From: Pseudomonadota bacterium
Lineage (GTDB): Bacteria; Pseudomonadota; Gammaproteobacteria; Burkholderiales; Burkholderiaceae_C
Assembly (NCBI GenBank): GCA_963205125.1
Contig: CAUJJO010000190.1
Coordinates: forward strand, 1 to 40,263
Direction of reading: 5' to 3'
Length of the DNA: 40,263 nucleotides
Below the pieces are notes generated by a model. The model ran no database searches. It was not told where the DNA came from and saw nothing but the letters and a program-made list of their open reading frames with translations. Positions 7,770-16,010 of the stretch are shown piece after piece. Numbering within the stretch: the first letter of the stretch is position 1; each line of letters opens with the position of its first letter. A program made the position numbers and the translations under genes.

Positions 7770-8054
7770 ATGCGCTACAGCTTCGATCCAGCCAAGCAGG
7801 CAAGCAACCGGAAGAAGCACGGCCTCGACTTGGCCGAGGCGCCCAAGGTGATCGAGTCCGGCAGGACGGTGACCTTCGAGGATCGCCGCTTCGTCTATGG
7901 CGAAGCACGATTCGTGACGTTGGGGCCACTGGGCGACCGGCTGGTCGTCGTGGTGACGGCCGAGACCGAGGACCACATTCGCATCATCTCGATGCGCCGG
8001 GCAGATCGACATGAACAGGGTATCTACCGTGAAAACATCGTCCCGAGCAACTGA
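7770..8054 (+). CDS. brnT: BrnT-family ribonuclease toxin
   Basis: A 94-residue BrnT toxin, a RelE-like fold RNase of type II TA systems. Family pattern is complete: FDPAKQASNRKKHGLDLAEA near the N-terminus, YGEARFVTLGPLGDRLVVVV in the middle and RIISMRRADRHEQGIY at the end, which carries the conserved basic and acidic residues. The toxin precedes the antitoxin, the normal brn order, and the antitoxin start lies 44 bases inside this gene. The ATG at 7770 was chosen because homologues begin there; an in-frame ATG at 7740 would add 10 residues but lies in the promoter. Located between two copies of an ABC gene end. Looks intact. Confidence 0.9.
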   Translation: MRYSFDPAKQASNRKKHGLDLAEAPKVIESGRTVTFEDRRFVYGEARFVTLGPLGDRLVVVVTAETEDHIRIISMRRADRHEQGIYRENIVPSN

Positions 8055-8313
8055 AGACGCGCCTCTGCGCAAGGCCGATATCGCATCTGGAAAGCTGGTC
8101 TTGCGCCGACGTGATGCGTCCGGCGCCGTGCTGCCCAACAAGCAGCGCGTCAACATCTTCCTGGACGGTGCGGTGGTCGAGCACTTCAAGGCCCGCGCCG
8201 GCGGTCGCGGGTATCAGACGCTGATCAACGAGGCCCTGAAGCAGGCCATCCTGGCCGAGGATCTGGAAGCCGTGGTGCGCAAGACCATCCGCGAAGAGCT
8301 GCGGCGCAGCTGA
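8011..8313 (+). CDS. brnA: BrnA-family ribbon-helix-helix antitoxin
   Basis: A 100-residue BrnA antitoxin. The C-terminal ribbon-helix-helix (NKQRVNIFLDGAVVEHFKAR, then GRGYQTLINEALKQAI) binds DNA as a dimer; the N-terminal part would cover BrnT. A charged tail (EDLEAVVRKTIREELRRS) follows. The ATG at 8011 overlaps brnT; an in-frame GTG at 8029 is an alternative start that would remove six residues. BrnA both neutralises BrnT and autorepresses the operon in known systems; a palindrome upstream of brnT fits that. Ends 85 bases before the convergent ABC ATPase gene. Confidence 0.9.
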   Translation: MNRVSTVKTSSRATEDAPLRKADIASGKLVLRRRDASGAVLPNKQRVNIFLDGAVVEHFKARAGGRGYQTLINEALKQAILAEDLEAVVRKTIREELRRS

Positions 8314-8398
8314 GCGGCGGGCCTGATCTGCAGCGGCCCCGTCCGAGCGACCCGACGGATGGGACGCAGGGCCGGCGCCGTGCACTCCTGAGCGATCG

Positions 8399-10318
8399 TC
8401 AGGCCGTCACCAGCCGCGGCACCGCCGCCAGCAGGCTGCGCGTGTAGCCGGTGGCCGGGGCGCCGAGCACCCGATCGACCTCGCCCTGCTCTTCGATGAG
8501 GCCGGCGCGCATCACCGCCACGCGATCGGCGATGTATTCAACGACGCCGATGTTGTGCGTGATGAAGAGGTAGGACACGTCAAGTTCCCGCTGCAGCTCG
8601 CGCAGCAGGTTCAGGATCTGCGCCTGCACCGAGACGTCGAGGGCCGAGGTCGGCTCGTCGCAGACGATGATCTGCGGCTGCACCGCAAGCGCCCGCGCGA
8701 TGGCGATGCGCTGGCGCTGGCCGCCTGAGAACTCGTGCGGGAAGCGCTCCAGCGCGTCGCTGCGCAGGCCCACGCGTTCGACCAGCGCCTTGATGCGCGT
8801 GCGCCGCTCGTCCGCCCCGAGTTCGGGCTGCAGCGCCGCCAGGCCTTCTTCGAGCACCTCCTGCACGCGCATGCGTGGGTTCAGCGAGGCGAACGGGTCC
8901 TGGAAGATGATCTGGATGCGCGCGCGCGCGGCGTGCAGCGCCGGGCCGGCGAGCCCGAACAGGTCCTGCCCGTCCAGCAGCGCCCTGCCCTCGATCCGCG
9001 CGACGCGGCGCAGCAGTTGCACGATGGCCTTGCCGGTCGTCGTCTTGCCGCAGCCCGACTCGCCGACGAGCGCAAGCGTCTGCCCCTTGGCGATGTCGAA
9101 GGACACGCCCTTGACCGCATCGAAAGTGCCCGCGCTGCGCTGCAGCAGCCCGGTGCCGCGGATCGGGAAGCGCACCCAGAGGTCCTGCACCTGCAGCAGG
9201 GGCGCCTCGGCTCGATCCGCCGCCGCCTCGGGCCGCGCGACGGTTGCGGTTGCCGCGGCGGCTGCGGCGGTTGCGGCGGCTTCGGGCTTGGTGTCCTTCA
9301 CCCCGTCCTTCACAGCGTCCTTCACCGCGTCCTTCACCGTGACGGCGGCCGGCCGCGGCGCATCGGGCGCGTAGAGCAGGCAGCGGACCTCATGCCCGGG
9401 GCCGACGCCGAGCAGTTCGGGGATGGTGCTCGCGCAATGCGGCATCACCTGCGCGCAGCGCGGCGCGAAGCGGCAGCCGGCGAAGTCCTGCGTCAGCGCC
9501 GGCACCGTGCCCGGGATGGCTTCGAGCGCCTGCGCGCGCCGCCCCGCGCCGGGCAGAGCGCGCAGCAGCGCGGCAGCGTAGGGATGGCGCGGTGCGGCGA
9601 AGAAGGCCGCGGCCGGTGCGACCTCGACGATCTGCCCCGCATACATCAGCGCCACCCGGTGCGCCATGCCCGAGACCACCGCCAGATCGTGCGTGATCAG
9701 CAGCAGGCCCATGCGCTGCTGGCGCTGCAAGTCCTTCAGCAGTTCGAGGATCTGCGCCTGGATGCTCACGTCCAGCGCCGTCGTCGGCTCGTCGGCAACG
9801 AGGAAGTCGGGTTCGGCGGCCAGCGCGATGGCGATCATCACGCGCTGCTTCTGCCCGCCGCTCATGCGGAAAGGGTAGTCGTCGATGCGACGCTCGGGCT
9901 CGGGGATGCCGACGCGGCCGAGCCACTCGACGGCCTTGGCGCGTGCGGCGGCGCCGCGCAGCGCGGTGTGCGCCTCGATCGCCTCGACGATCTGCTCGCC
10001 CACGCGCATCACGGGGTTCAGGCTGGTCGAGGGCTCCTGGAAGATCATGCCGATGCGCCCGCCGCGCACACCGCGCATGCGCGACTCGGGCAGGTCCAGC
10101 AGGTCCTGCTCGCCGAGCAGCACGCGACCCTCGGTGACGCGGCCGTTCTCGGGCAGCAGGCGCATCAGCGCCAGCGCCGTCATGCTCTTGCCGCAGCCGC
10201 TCTCGCCCACCAGCGCAAAGGTCTCGCCGCGCTCGATCGAGAGGCGCAACGCGTCGAGCGCACGCACGATGGCGGTGTCGGTGTCGAGCTCGACGCGAAG
10301 GTCGCCGATGGTGATCAT
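8399..10318 (-). CDS. Peptide-type ABC importer, double ATP-binding protein
   Basis: A 639-residue fusion of two OppD/OppF-type ATPases, as in YejF. Domain 1 has Walker [10 protein letters not shown] (~38-46), signature MSGGQKQR and Walker [13 protein letters not shown], then the oligopeptide C-terminal Cys motif ([15 protein letters not shown]). Domain 2 has [29 protein letters not shown] and LFITHN. Between them (about 320-365) is a low-complexity linker: four VKD(A/G/T) units, then an Ala/Thr run. It powers the two permeases encoded at 11110-13548. The ATG at 10318 has GAGGGAAG upstream. Odd: a PIN/Phd module separates it from the permease genes, and its 3' end exists twice in the window. 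Confidence 0.93.
   Translation of the reverse strand: MITIGDLRVELDTDTAIVRALDALRLSIERGETFALVGESGCGKSMTALALMRLLPENGRVTEGRVLLGEQDLLDLPESRMRGVRGGRIGMIFQEPSTSLNPVMRVGEQIVEAIEAHTALRGAAARAKAVEWLGRVGIPEPERRIDDYPFRMSGGQKQRVMIAIALAAEPDFLVADEPTTALDVSIQAQILELLKDLQRQQRMGLLLITHDLAVVSGMAHRVALMYAGQIVEVAPAAAFFAAPRHPYAAALLRALPGAGRRAQALEAIPGTVPALTQDFAGCRFAPRCAQVMPHCASTIPELLGVGPGHEVRCLLYAPDAPRPAAVTVKDAVKDAVKDGVKDTKPEAAATAAAAAATATVARPEAAADRAEAPLLQVQDLWVRFPIRGTGLLQRSAGTFDAVKGVSFDIAKGQTLALVGESGCGKTTTGKAIVQLLRRVARIEGRALLDGQDLFGLAGPALHAARARIQIIFQDPFASLNPRMRVQEVLEEGLAALQPELGADERRTRIKALVERVGLRSDALERFPHEFSGGQRQRIAIARALAVQPQIIVCDEPTSALDVSVQAQILNLLRELQRELDVSYLFITHNIGVVEYIADRVAVMRAGLIEEQGEVDRVLGAPATGYTRSLLAAVPRLVTA
8405..8557 (-). 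repeat. Parent copy of the duplicated ATPase 3' end
   Basis: Direct-repeat partner of 7503-7655, about 93% identical by eye, inside the intact ATPase gene. Together the two copies bracket the brnTA module, at 902-base spacing. Confidence 0.85.
9293..9340 (-). repeat. 12-bp tandem repeat in the ATPase linker (four units)
   Basis: Four consecutive 12-base units beginning GTCCTTCAC (plus-strand sense) encode the repeated Val-Lys-Asp-X linker between the two ATPase domains. They are in frame, so unit number can vary by slippage without breaking the protein. Confidence 0.85.
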
Positions 10319-10367
10319 GTTGACTTCCCTCGATCAAGGCACGTTCGAGCGCTGCGCGTCGGGAGCT

Positions 10368-10802
10368 TCACACCGGTACACCGTCGGGCAACTGCAGGCC
10401 CAGGACGCGCGCCGCGCGATTGAGATGCCGGTCGAAGCAGAGGAAGCTCACCGGCTCGCGCGCAGCGCGAGAGGTGGCTTCACCGGCCGCCAGTTGCACG
10501 GCGTCGTAGCCGCGCAGCGAGAAGGCGCCCGCAAGTTCGCCGGCACGCTCCACCAGCGCTTGCGTGAGGTCGATGACGTGCAGCAGCGGCCAGTCCTGTG
10601 CCAGCCGGGCACGTGCCACCGCGAAGCTTGCGTCGACGCCCCGTCCCTCGCGCTCCCGCCTGAACAAGGCTGCCATCGCCTCGGCCCAGGTGACGCGACA
10701 GGTCGCTGCACTCGACCCCTCCAGCCATTGCCACAGCGCGTGGCTGCCCTCCTCGTCGACGTAGAGCTTCAGCAGCGCCGAGGTGTCGAGATACGCCTTC
10801 AC
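10368..10802 (-). CDS. PIN-domain toxin (VapC-like) inside the ABC operon
   Basis: A 144-residue PIN-domain RNase toxin. Acidic residues: Asp6 (YLDTSAL), Glu41 (TWAEAM), Asp100 (GYDAVQLAA) and Asp124 (CFDRHLN), all in the expected places. It starts with GTG at 10802 within a GTGA overlap with its antitoxin, and lies 49 bases upstream of the ABC ATPase start, in the same direction. It is therefore placed inside a transport operon, between the permease and the ATPase. The ATPase keeps its own ribosome site. Appears intact. Confidence 0.88.
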   Translation of the reverse strand: MKAYLDTSALLKLYVDEEGSHALWQWLEGSSAATCRVTWAEAMAALFRREREGRGVDASFAVARARLAQDWPLLHVIDLTQALVERAGELAGAFSLRGYDAVQLAAGEATSRAAREPVSFLCFDRHLNRAARVLGLQLPDGVPV

Positions 10803-11071
10803 CCACGATCCTCGATGACGGCATCGGCAAGCGTTCCCGAGCCCTCGGGCAAGGGATTGGGCGGATGCCGCCGCAACCCGCCGGGTCGCGGCCGTTGCGA
10901 GATCAAGCCCGCGGCCAGAAGGCGATCGGTCAATGAATCGCCGCCCCGCGACACACCCGTCAGGCGTGCAACCGGCTTGCGATGCGAGGTCACGATCACC
11001 TCCTCTCCCGCTTGCGCCTTTCGCAGGATGACGGAGAGTTTGGACTTCATTTCACGTATGGAAACTTCCAT
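10799..11071 (-). CDS. Phd/YefM-family antitoxin inside the ABC operon
   Basis: A 90-residue antitoxin of the Phd family. The N-terminal domain reads MEVSIREMKSKLSVILRKAQ, then GEEVIVTSHRKPVARLTGV, the classic strand-turn pattern. The C-terminal tail (SLTDRLLAAGLI, then a Pro/Arg-rich GGLRRHPPNPLP) binds toxin. The start ATG at 11071 has AGAGGT upstream. It begins 38 bases after the permease stop and overlaps the PIN toxin by four bases. Read-through from the ABC promoter would feed it. It may also have its own promoter in the A/T-rich spacer 11072-11109. Confidence 0.87.
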   Translation of the reverse strand: MEVSIREMKSKLSVILRKAQAGEEVIVTSHRKPVARLTGVSRGGDSLTDRLLAAGLISQRPRPGGLRRHPPNPLPEGSGTLADAVIEDRG

Positions 11072-11109
11072 TCGAGACCTCTATCGTGAAAATATCTCTT
11101 CGATTGTAG

Positions 11110-12555
11110 TCACGCTTTGCCTTGACCGAGCTTGCGCGCGACCCTCGCCCGGAAGCTCCGTGCCCGCGGGTCGAAGGCGTCGCGCACGCCGTCGGCGAAA
11201 AGGTTGGCGGCGAGCACCAGGGTGACCATGAAGACGAAAGCCGAGGCGAAGGACCACCAGACGACGGGGTCGCGGCTCATCTCGCTGCGCGCGAGGTTGA
11301 TCATGCCGCCGAAGCTGTTCATCGAGGGGTCGACGCCGACGCCGACGTAGCTCAGCACCGCCTCGTAGAGGATCAGCGCCGAGAACTCGAGCACGGTGAC
11401 GATGAGCATGAGGTGCGCGACGTTCGGGAAGATGTGGCGCACCATGATGCGCGTGCGGCTGACGCCGAAGGCCTGCGCCGCCTGCACGTAGTCGAGCTCG
11501 CGCAGCTTGAGCGTCTCGCCGCGCAGCAGCCGGCACAGGCCGGCCCAGCCGGTGAGCCCGAGCACGGCGCAGAGCAGGAAGAGCTTGAGGTCGGCGCGCT
11601 CGGCGCCGGTCTCGAAGAGGTCCGGGTGCTTGTCCAGGAAGACCTGCACCATCAGCACGCAGGCGGCGATGAGCAGGATGTTCGGGATCGACGACAGCAC
11701 GGTGTAGAGGTACTGGATGAGCTCGTCGGCCCAGCCCTTGAGGTAGCCCGCGACGATGCCCAGCACCACCGCCAGCGGCAGCGTGGCAATCGTTGCCAGC
11801 GTGCCGATCACGAAGGCGGTGCGGATGCTCTTGAGCGACTGGTAGAGCACGTCGTTGCCGGTGGTGTCGGTGCCCATCACGTGGTAGGGGCCCGACAGCG
11901 CCGAGACAACGCCGATCAGGCCGCCGAGCACGAGGAAGGTCGCGATCGCGACGTGCCAGGGCAGCGTGCTGCGCTTGCCCAGCACCTCGCGCGCGCAAGC
12001 GGCCGGCGCCTGCCGCCGCAGCGCGGCCAGCAGCGCCACCAGCGCGGCCGAGGCCAGCAGCGCGGCTGCAAGGCCGAGCACGAGGCCGGTCGCGCCGCGC
12101 TCGAGCACGTCCGGCAGCCACTGCGTGGCCGGGTCCTTCAGGTGGGCGCCGCCGTACTTCAGGCGCGGCGCCACGCGCTCGACGCGGCCGTCGACGATTT
12201 CCGACTCGCGCGTGAAGCTGACCGTGGCCAGCGGCGTCGAGTAGGTCGCCTCGCGGCCGTCGACGAGATCGGCGAGCCAGGCGTCGAGCAGCGAGCGCGT
12301 GCGCGCGTCGTAGGCCACGGCCGTCGTTCCCGGTGCCGGCGGCAGCAGCGGCCGGTAGTGCACGCTGTCGAGCAGGCAGACGGCCAGGCACAGCAGCAGC
12401 ACGATGCTGGAAGCCAGTGAGGGCGCATCCATGAAGACCTTGCGCCAGCTCGTGCGCAGGTTCGGGCGCCGCCACGCGAAGACGACGTAGGCCAGCAGCG
12501 CGGCCGTGAGCAGCCAGATCGCCGCATCGGTCCAGAGCAGGACGAACTTGGGCAT
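11110..12555 (-). CDS. Peptide-type ABC importer permease (DppC/YejE-like, enlarged)
   Basis: A 481-residue inner-membrane permease. The C-terminal ~290 residues are the ordinary DppC-type core: GTDTTGNDVLYQSL, five membrane spans and the ATPase-docking EAA loop LDYVQAAQAFGVSRTRIMVR. The N-terminal ~190 residues are an extension. It has an extra membrane span at 10-28, a second near 50-63, then a ~90-residue periplasmic insert (SLLDAWLADLVDGREATYS to WLPDVLERG) and another hydrophobic pair. YejE proteins have a smaller version of this periplasmic domain. The start ATG at 12555 follows the other permease stop by six bases. It acts with the partner permease, double ATPase and SBP. Confidence 0.92.
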   Translation of the reverse strand: MPKFVLLWTDAAIWLLTAALLAYVVFAWRRPNLRTSWRKVFMDAPSLASSIVLLLCLAVCLLDSVHYRPLLPPAPGTTAVAYDARTRSLLDAWLADLVDGREATYSTPLATVSFTRESEIVDGRVERVAPRLKYGGAHLKDPATQWLPDVLERGATGLVLGLAAALLASAALVALLAALRRQAPAACAREVLGKRSTLPWHVAIATFLVLGGLIGVVSALSGPYHVMGTDTTGNDVLYQSLKSIRTAFVIGTLATIATLPLAVVLGIVAGYLKGWADELIQYLYTVLSSIPNILLIAACVLMVQVFLDKHPDLFETGAERADLKLFLLCAVLGLTGWAGLCRLLRGETLKLRELDYVQAAQAFGVSRTRIMVRHIFPNVAHLMLIVTVLEFSALILYEAVLSYVGVGVDPSMNSFGGMINLARSEMSRDPVVWWSFASAFVFMVTLVLAANLFADGVRDAFDPRARSFRARVARKLGQGKA

Positions 12556-12561
12556 GGTGCT

Positions 12562-13548
12562 TCAGCCCTCCAGCCGCACGCGCGGGTCGGCCCAGGTGTA
12601 GGCCACGTCGATCAGCACGTAGGTCGCGATGTAGAGCAACGAGCCGATGAAGACCATGGTGCGAACGATGGCGAAGTCCTGCTTGCCGATCGCCTCGATG
12701 ACGTAGGCGCCAAGGCCGGGCAGGCCGAAGAAGCTCTCGAACACCAGGCTGCCGAGGAAGACATAGGGCAGGTAGCCACCGGCGCTGGTGATGATGGGGA
12801 TCAGCGCGTTGCGCAGCACGTGGCGCCAGAGCACGACCTGCTCCGACAGGCCCTTGGCGCGCGCGGTGCGCACGTAGTCCTTGGCCGTCTCCTCGAGGAA
12901 CATGGCGCGGTACAGGCGCGCCTCGCCGCCCACGCGCGAGATGAGCGAAAGCAGGATGGGCAGCGCGAGGAACTTGATCGCGTCCAGCCCCGGCGCGTAG
13001 CCCGAGATCGGCGCCAGCCGGAGCACGCGCGAGAACAGGAACTGGCCGACGATGATGTAGAAGAGGCTGGAGATCGAGAGCATGAGCACGCAGGCGACGA
13101 CGCCCCAGAAATCCAGCCGCGAATTCCTGAACATCACCAGCAGCAGCGCGAAGGCGGTGCTGGCCAGCACCTGCAGGACGAAGAGCGGCAGCGCCATCTG
13201 CAGGCTGACCCACATGCGTTGCGCGACCTCGTGGCCGATGTCGCCGGCCGATTCGCCATCCGCGCGGCCGAAGCGCAGCGCGAAGAGCGAGACCGAGCGG
13301 TCCCAGAAGATGGTGTCGGTGAGCTTGTCCGCCCCTTCTGCGCCCGCGTTGAAGTAGAGCGGCTTGTCGTAGCCGCGCTCGACCTTCCACTTCTCGATCG
13401 CCTGCTGCGTGACGCGCTTGCCGCCGAGGTTCAGGCGCGCCATGTCGTCGGGCGTGTTGACGGTGAAGAAGAGGAAGAAGGTGGCGAGGTTCACGCCCAG
13501 CAGCACCAGCACGCTGTAGAAGGCGCGTCGCAGCAGGTAGCCGATCAT
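12562..13548 (-). CDS. Peptide-type ABC importer permease (DppB/YejB-like)
   Basis: A 328-residue permease starting MIGYLLRRAFYSVLVLLGVN, the signature start of DppB-type subunits. A periplasmic segment follows (KWKVERGYDKPLYFNAG), then five more spans, and the EAA loop KDYVRTARAKGLSEQVVLWR. The ATG at 13548 overlaps the TGA of the SBP gene by four bases (ATGA), which fixes the start. It heterodimerises with the enlarged DppC-type permease downstream. Family is certain; the carried substrate (peptide or other) is not shown by sequence. Confidence 0.93.
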   Translation of the reverse strand: MIGYLLRRAFYSVLVLLGVNLATFFLFFTVNTPDDMARLNLGGKRVTQQAIEKWKVERGYDKPLYFNAGAEGADKLTDTIFWDRSVSLFALRFGRADGESAGDIGHEVAQRMWVSLQMALPLFVLQVLASTAFALLLVMFRNSRLDFWGVVACVLMLSISSLFYIIVGQFLFSRVLRLAPISGYAPGLDAIKFLALPILLSLISRVGGEARLYRAMFLEETAKDYVRTARAKGLSEQVVLWRHVLRNALIPIITSAGGYLPYVFLGSLVFESFFGLPGLGAYVIEAIGKQDFAIVRTMVFIGSLLYIATYVLIDVAYTWADPRVRLEG

Positions 13549-15818
13549 CGCGCGGCCTCCTGCGCCAGCACCTCGCCGCGGCCGGTGGTGCGCTCGCGCA
13601 CTCGCAGCGTGCGCCGCGCCAGCCACAGCAGCAGCAGCAGCGCGGCCGCGATCAGCGCCAGCGGCCACCACACCGGGCGGTTCCAGGCGGCCAGCGCGGC
13701 GGCGCGGTCGGCCGGGTCCAGCCGCAGGTAGCGGCCCTGGTCGCGGATCATGATGACCGGGTGGTAGTTGTAGACCCAGCGCTGCGCGGCCCCCGAGCTC
13801 CAGGGAAAGAAGCCGAAGCTCCAGGGCGCGTCCTCGCGCGCGATCTGCACCAGCTCGTCGATCAGGGCCTGCTTCTGCGGCCCGTCGTCGTAGAGCTTCA
13901 TCTTCTCGAAAAGGCGGTCGAAGGCGGGGTTCTCGTAGTTGGCCGTGTTCTCGCCGTCGTGCTTGGTCTTGCCGGCGCTGCTCTGCAGCAGGAAGAGGAA
14001 GTTCTCGGCGTCCGGGTAGTCGGCCAGCCAGCCGAGCCAGAACACCTGGTAGGTGCCCTTGCGCACCTTGTCCTGGAACTGGTTGTTGTCGGTGGCGCGG
14101 ATCTCGAGCTGGATGCCGAGCTTGGCGAACTGCCGCACCATCCAGTCGAGCTTGGGCCGGTTGCCCGGCGTGGGTGCCGAGTAGTAGTCGTAGTTGATGA
14201 CCAGCGGCTGCCCGGTCTTGGCGTCGCGCCCGCCGGGATAGCCGGCCTCGACCATCAACTGCTGCGCGTCCTCGATCGGCCGGCGGACCGCCTTGCCGTC
14301 CTTCCAGACATGGGTGATCGGGTTCATGCCCTGCCGCGCGCCCTCGCGCGAGCCGAAGATGCCCGGCGGCAGCGGGCTCATCGCCGTCTGCCCGCCTTCC
14401 TTGGGGAAGATGCGCGACCACTCGTCCCAGTCGATGGCGATCGAGATCGCCTGGCGCAGCCGGCGGTTGCGCGCGTTCTGCTGCGGATCGCTGCTGGCGC
14501 CGATCACCGGGTCCAGCATGTTGAAGCCGATGAAGTAGCTGCCGACGTCGGTGCCGCGGCTCAGGCGAAAGCCCTTCTCGGTGTACTCGCGCTTCACGTC
14601 CTCGCTGTCCTGCATGCCCACGAGGTAGGGCATGCCGGTGTCGGTGCGCTCGAAGACCTCGACGTCGTAGTAACCCTGGCGGAACTTGTTCTGCCGCGGC
14701 ACGCCCTCGCGCTCGATCGAGAAGACCATGCGGTCGATGAAGGGCATGGTCTTGCCGCAGTCGGCGAGCAGCCCGGCCTCGCGGTCGCCGGGCGCACCCT
14801 CGCAGGGATAGGGCTCGCCGCGGTAGTTGGGGTTGCGCACGAGCACGTGGCGGCGGTCCTGCTCGAACTCGGCCATCATGTAGGCGCCCGTCCCCACCGG
14901 CCAGCGGTCCAGCGACAAGCCCGCCGCGGCCATGCCCGGCTGGGCGTAGAAGGCGTCCGCCTCCCAGGGCACCGGCGAGAGGAAGGTCATCTGCATCCAG
15001 TAGCTCCACTGCGGATACTTGCCCTTGATGCGGATGCGCAGCAGATGCTTGCTTGGCGCGCTCGCACCCGCCAGCGGCCAGCGGCGGAAGTCGAGGAAGG
15101 GCTTGTCCAGGCTCGCGGGATCCTCGCCCGCGCGCAGCCTGGCGTCTTCTGCGCGGATCAGCTTGCCGTAGTCGGCAAGGCCCACGACGTATTGCGCGAA
15201 GGTCGAGAAGATCGGCGTCGTGATGCGCGTCGTCGCCTGGCGCTTGAGCGCGTAGACGAAATCCTCGGCGACCAGTTCACGCGTGCCCTGGTGCTCGAAC
15301 TGCAGCGGCGAGCGCCGCGAGCCGAGCTCGCCGGGCTTCATCGCGTGGTAGCGGTAGCGTCCCTGCTCGTCCCGGGCGAAGGCCGGGTGCGGCTGGAAGA
15401 GGATGCCGGGCTTGATCGGCACGTCGTAGATGCTCTCGGCGACGATCTCGCCGGGCGCGTCCTCGGGCAGCGGTTTGCCGTCCTTGTCGAGGTAGCGCGG
15501 CTTCACCACCGCGGCGGCCGACTTGGGCACCAGTTCGTAGGGCCGCTTGAGGTAGTGGTAGCCGTAGGGCGGCTCGTAGATCTGGTAGGTGTACGGAGTG
15601 TCGTTGCTCCAGTACGAGGCCACCGGATCGAGGTGGCGCGGCGAGGCCTCGAGCACCGCGGTGAACAAGGTGTTGGTCGAGGCCGAGCCGTCGGGCCAGG
15701 GGTTGTTGTTGCAACCCGCCAGCAGCAGCGCGCACAGCGAGCCCAGGCTCAGCCAGGCGGCGATCGATGCCCAGGAGCGAGTGCTCCGCAGGCGCAACAG
15801 GGTCCGGGCTCCGCGCAT
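13545..15818 (-). CDS. ABC importer solute-binding lipoprotein, family 5, with C-terminal membrane anchor
   Basis: A 757-residue family-5 (peptide/nickel type) solute-binding protein. The N-terminal signal ends in a lipobox, ALLLAGC, so it is a lipoprotein. Typical SBP features include ASPRHLDPVASYWSND, PVGTGAYMM, RQAISIAIDWDEW and LEIRATDNNQFQDKV. At ~750 residues it is longer than usual (500-600). Near the C-terminus there is a hydrophobic helix (WWPLALIAAALLLLLWLA) followed by a basic tail, which would anchor it a second time in the inner membrane. ATG 15818 was chosen because GAGGAG precedes it and the lipobox then falls ~40 residues in; an upstream start would add an Arg-rich unlikely leader. 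First gene of the operon. Confidence 0.9.
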   Translation of the reverse strand: MRGARTLLRLRSTRSWASIAAWLSLGSLCALLLAGCNNNPWPDGSASTNTLFTAVLEASPRHLDPVASYWSNDTPYTYQIYEPPYGYHYLKRPYELVPKSAAAVVKPRYLDKDGKPLPEDAPGEIVAESIYDVPIKPGILFQPHPAFARDEQGRYRYHAMKPGELGSRRSPLQFEHQGTRELVAEDFVYALKRQATTRITTPIFSTFAQYVVGLADYGKLIRAEDARLRAGEDPASLDKPFLDFRRWPLAGASAPSKHLLRIRIKGKYPQWSYWMQMTFLSPVPWEADAFYAQPGMAAAGLSLDRWPVGTGAYMMAEFEQDRRHVLVRNPNYRGEPYPCEGAPGDREAGLLADCGKTMPFIDRMVFSIEREGVPRQNKFRQGYYDVEVFERTDTGMPYLVGMQDSEDVKREYTEKGFRLSRGTDVGSYFIGFNMLDPVIGASSDPQQNARNRRLRQAISIAIDWDEWSRIFPKEGGQTAMSPLPPGIFGSREGARQGMNPITHVWKDGKAVRRPIEDAQQLMVEAGYPGGRDAKTGQPLVINYDYYSAPTPGNRPKLDWMVRQFAKLGIQLEIRATDNNQFQDKVRKGTYQVFWLGWLADYPDAENFLFLLQSSAGKTKHDGENTANYENPAFDRLFEKMKLYDDGPQKQALIDELVQIAREDAPWSFGFFPWSSGAAQRWVYNYHPVIMIRDQGRYLRLDPADRAAALAAWNRPVWWPLALIAAALLLLLWLARRTLRVRERTTGRGEVLAQEAAR

Positions 15819-15936
15819 GCGGTCTCCTCGTGCTGACCCGGCCCGCGGGCGGGTGGCCCGGGCCGGATGAACCAGGCGCCCCGCCGGACCAGCCGCTGCT
15901 CGTGACAGCCGACCACCCCAGGGGACGCGGGGGCGG

Positions 15937-15942
15937 ATTGTA
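15937..15942 (-). promoter_or_regulatory. -10 box of the peptide ABC operon
   Basis: TACAAT on the minus strand, about 120 bases upstream of the SBP start and right after a G/C-rich block. No clear -35. The same box occurs upstream of the TRAP operon (24898-24903), which supports it as this genome's style of housekeeping promoter. Confidence 0.4.
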
Positions 15943-15981
15943 GGCACGCCCCACGCGCGCTTCGGCGCGGGTTCCTACCAG

Positions 15982-16010
15982 CCGCTCAGCGTCCGCTCAG
16001 CAGCCGCTCA
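15982..16010. repeat. Three 11-bp units containing CCGCTCA at the ldcA 3' end
   Basis: CCGCTCA occurs at 15982, 15993 and 16004, in an exact 11-base period. Read on the minus strand this is TGAGCGG three times; the first TGA is the ldcA stop codon. The function, if any, is unclear. Confidence 0.6.

Noticed and set aside
11072..11106. Plus-strand resemblance (IRDLYRENISS) to the BrnT C-terminus (GIYRENIVPSN)
   Set aside because: Only about seven residues agree and it lies in the leader of the Phd antitoxin; too short to call a brnT remnant.
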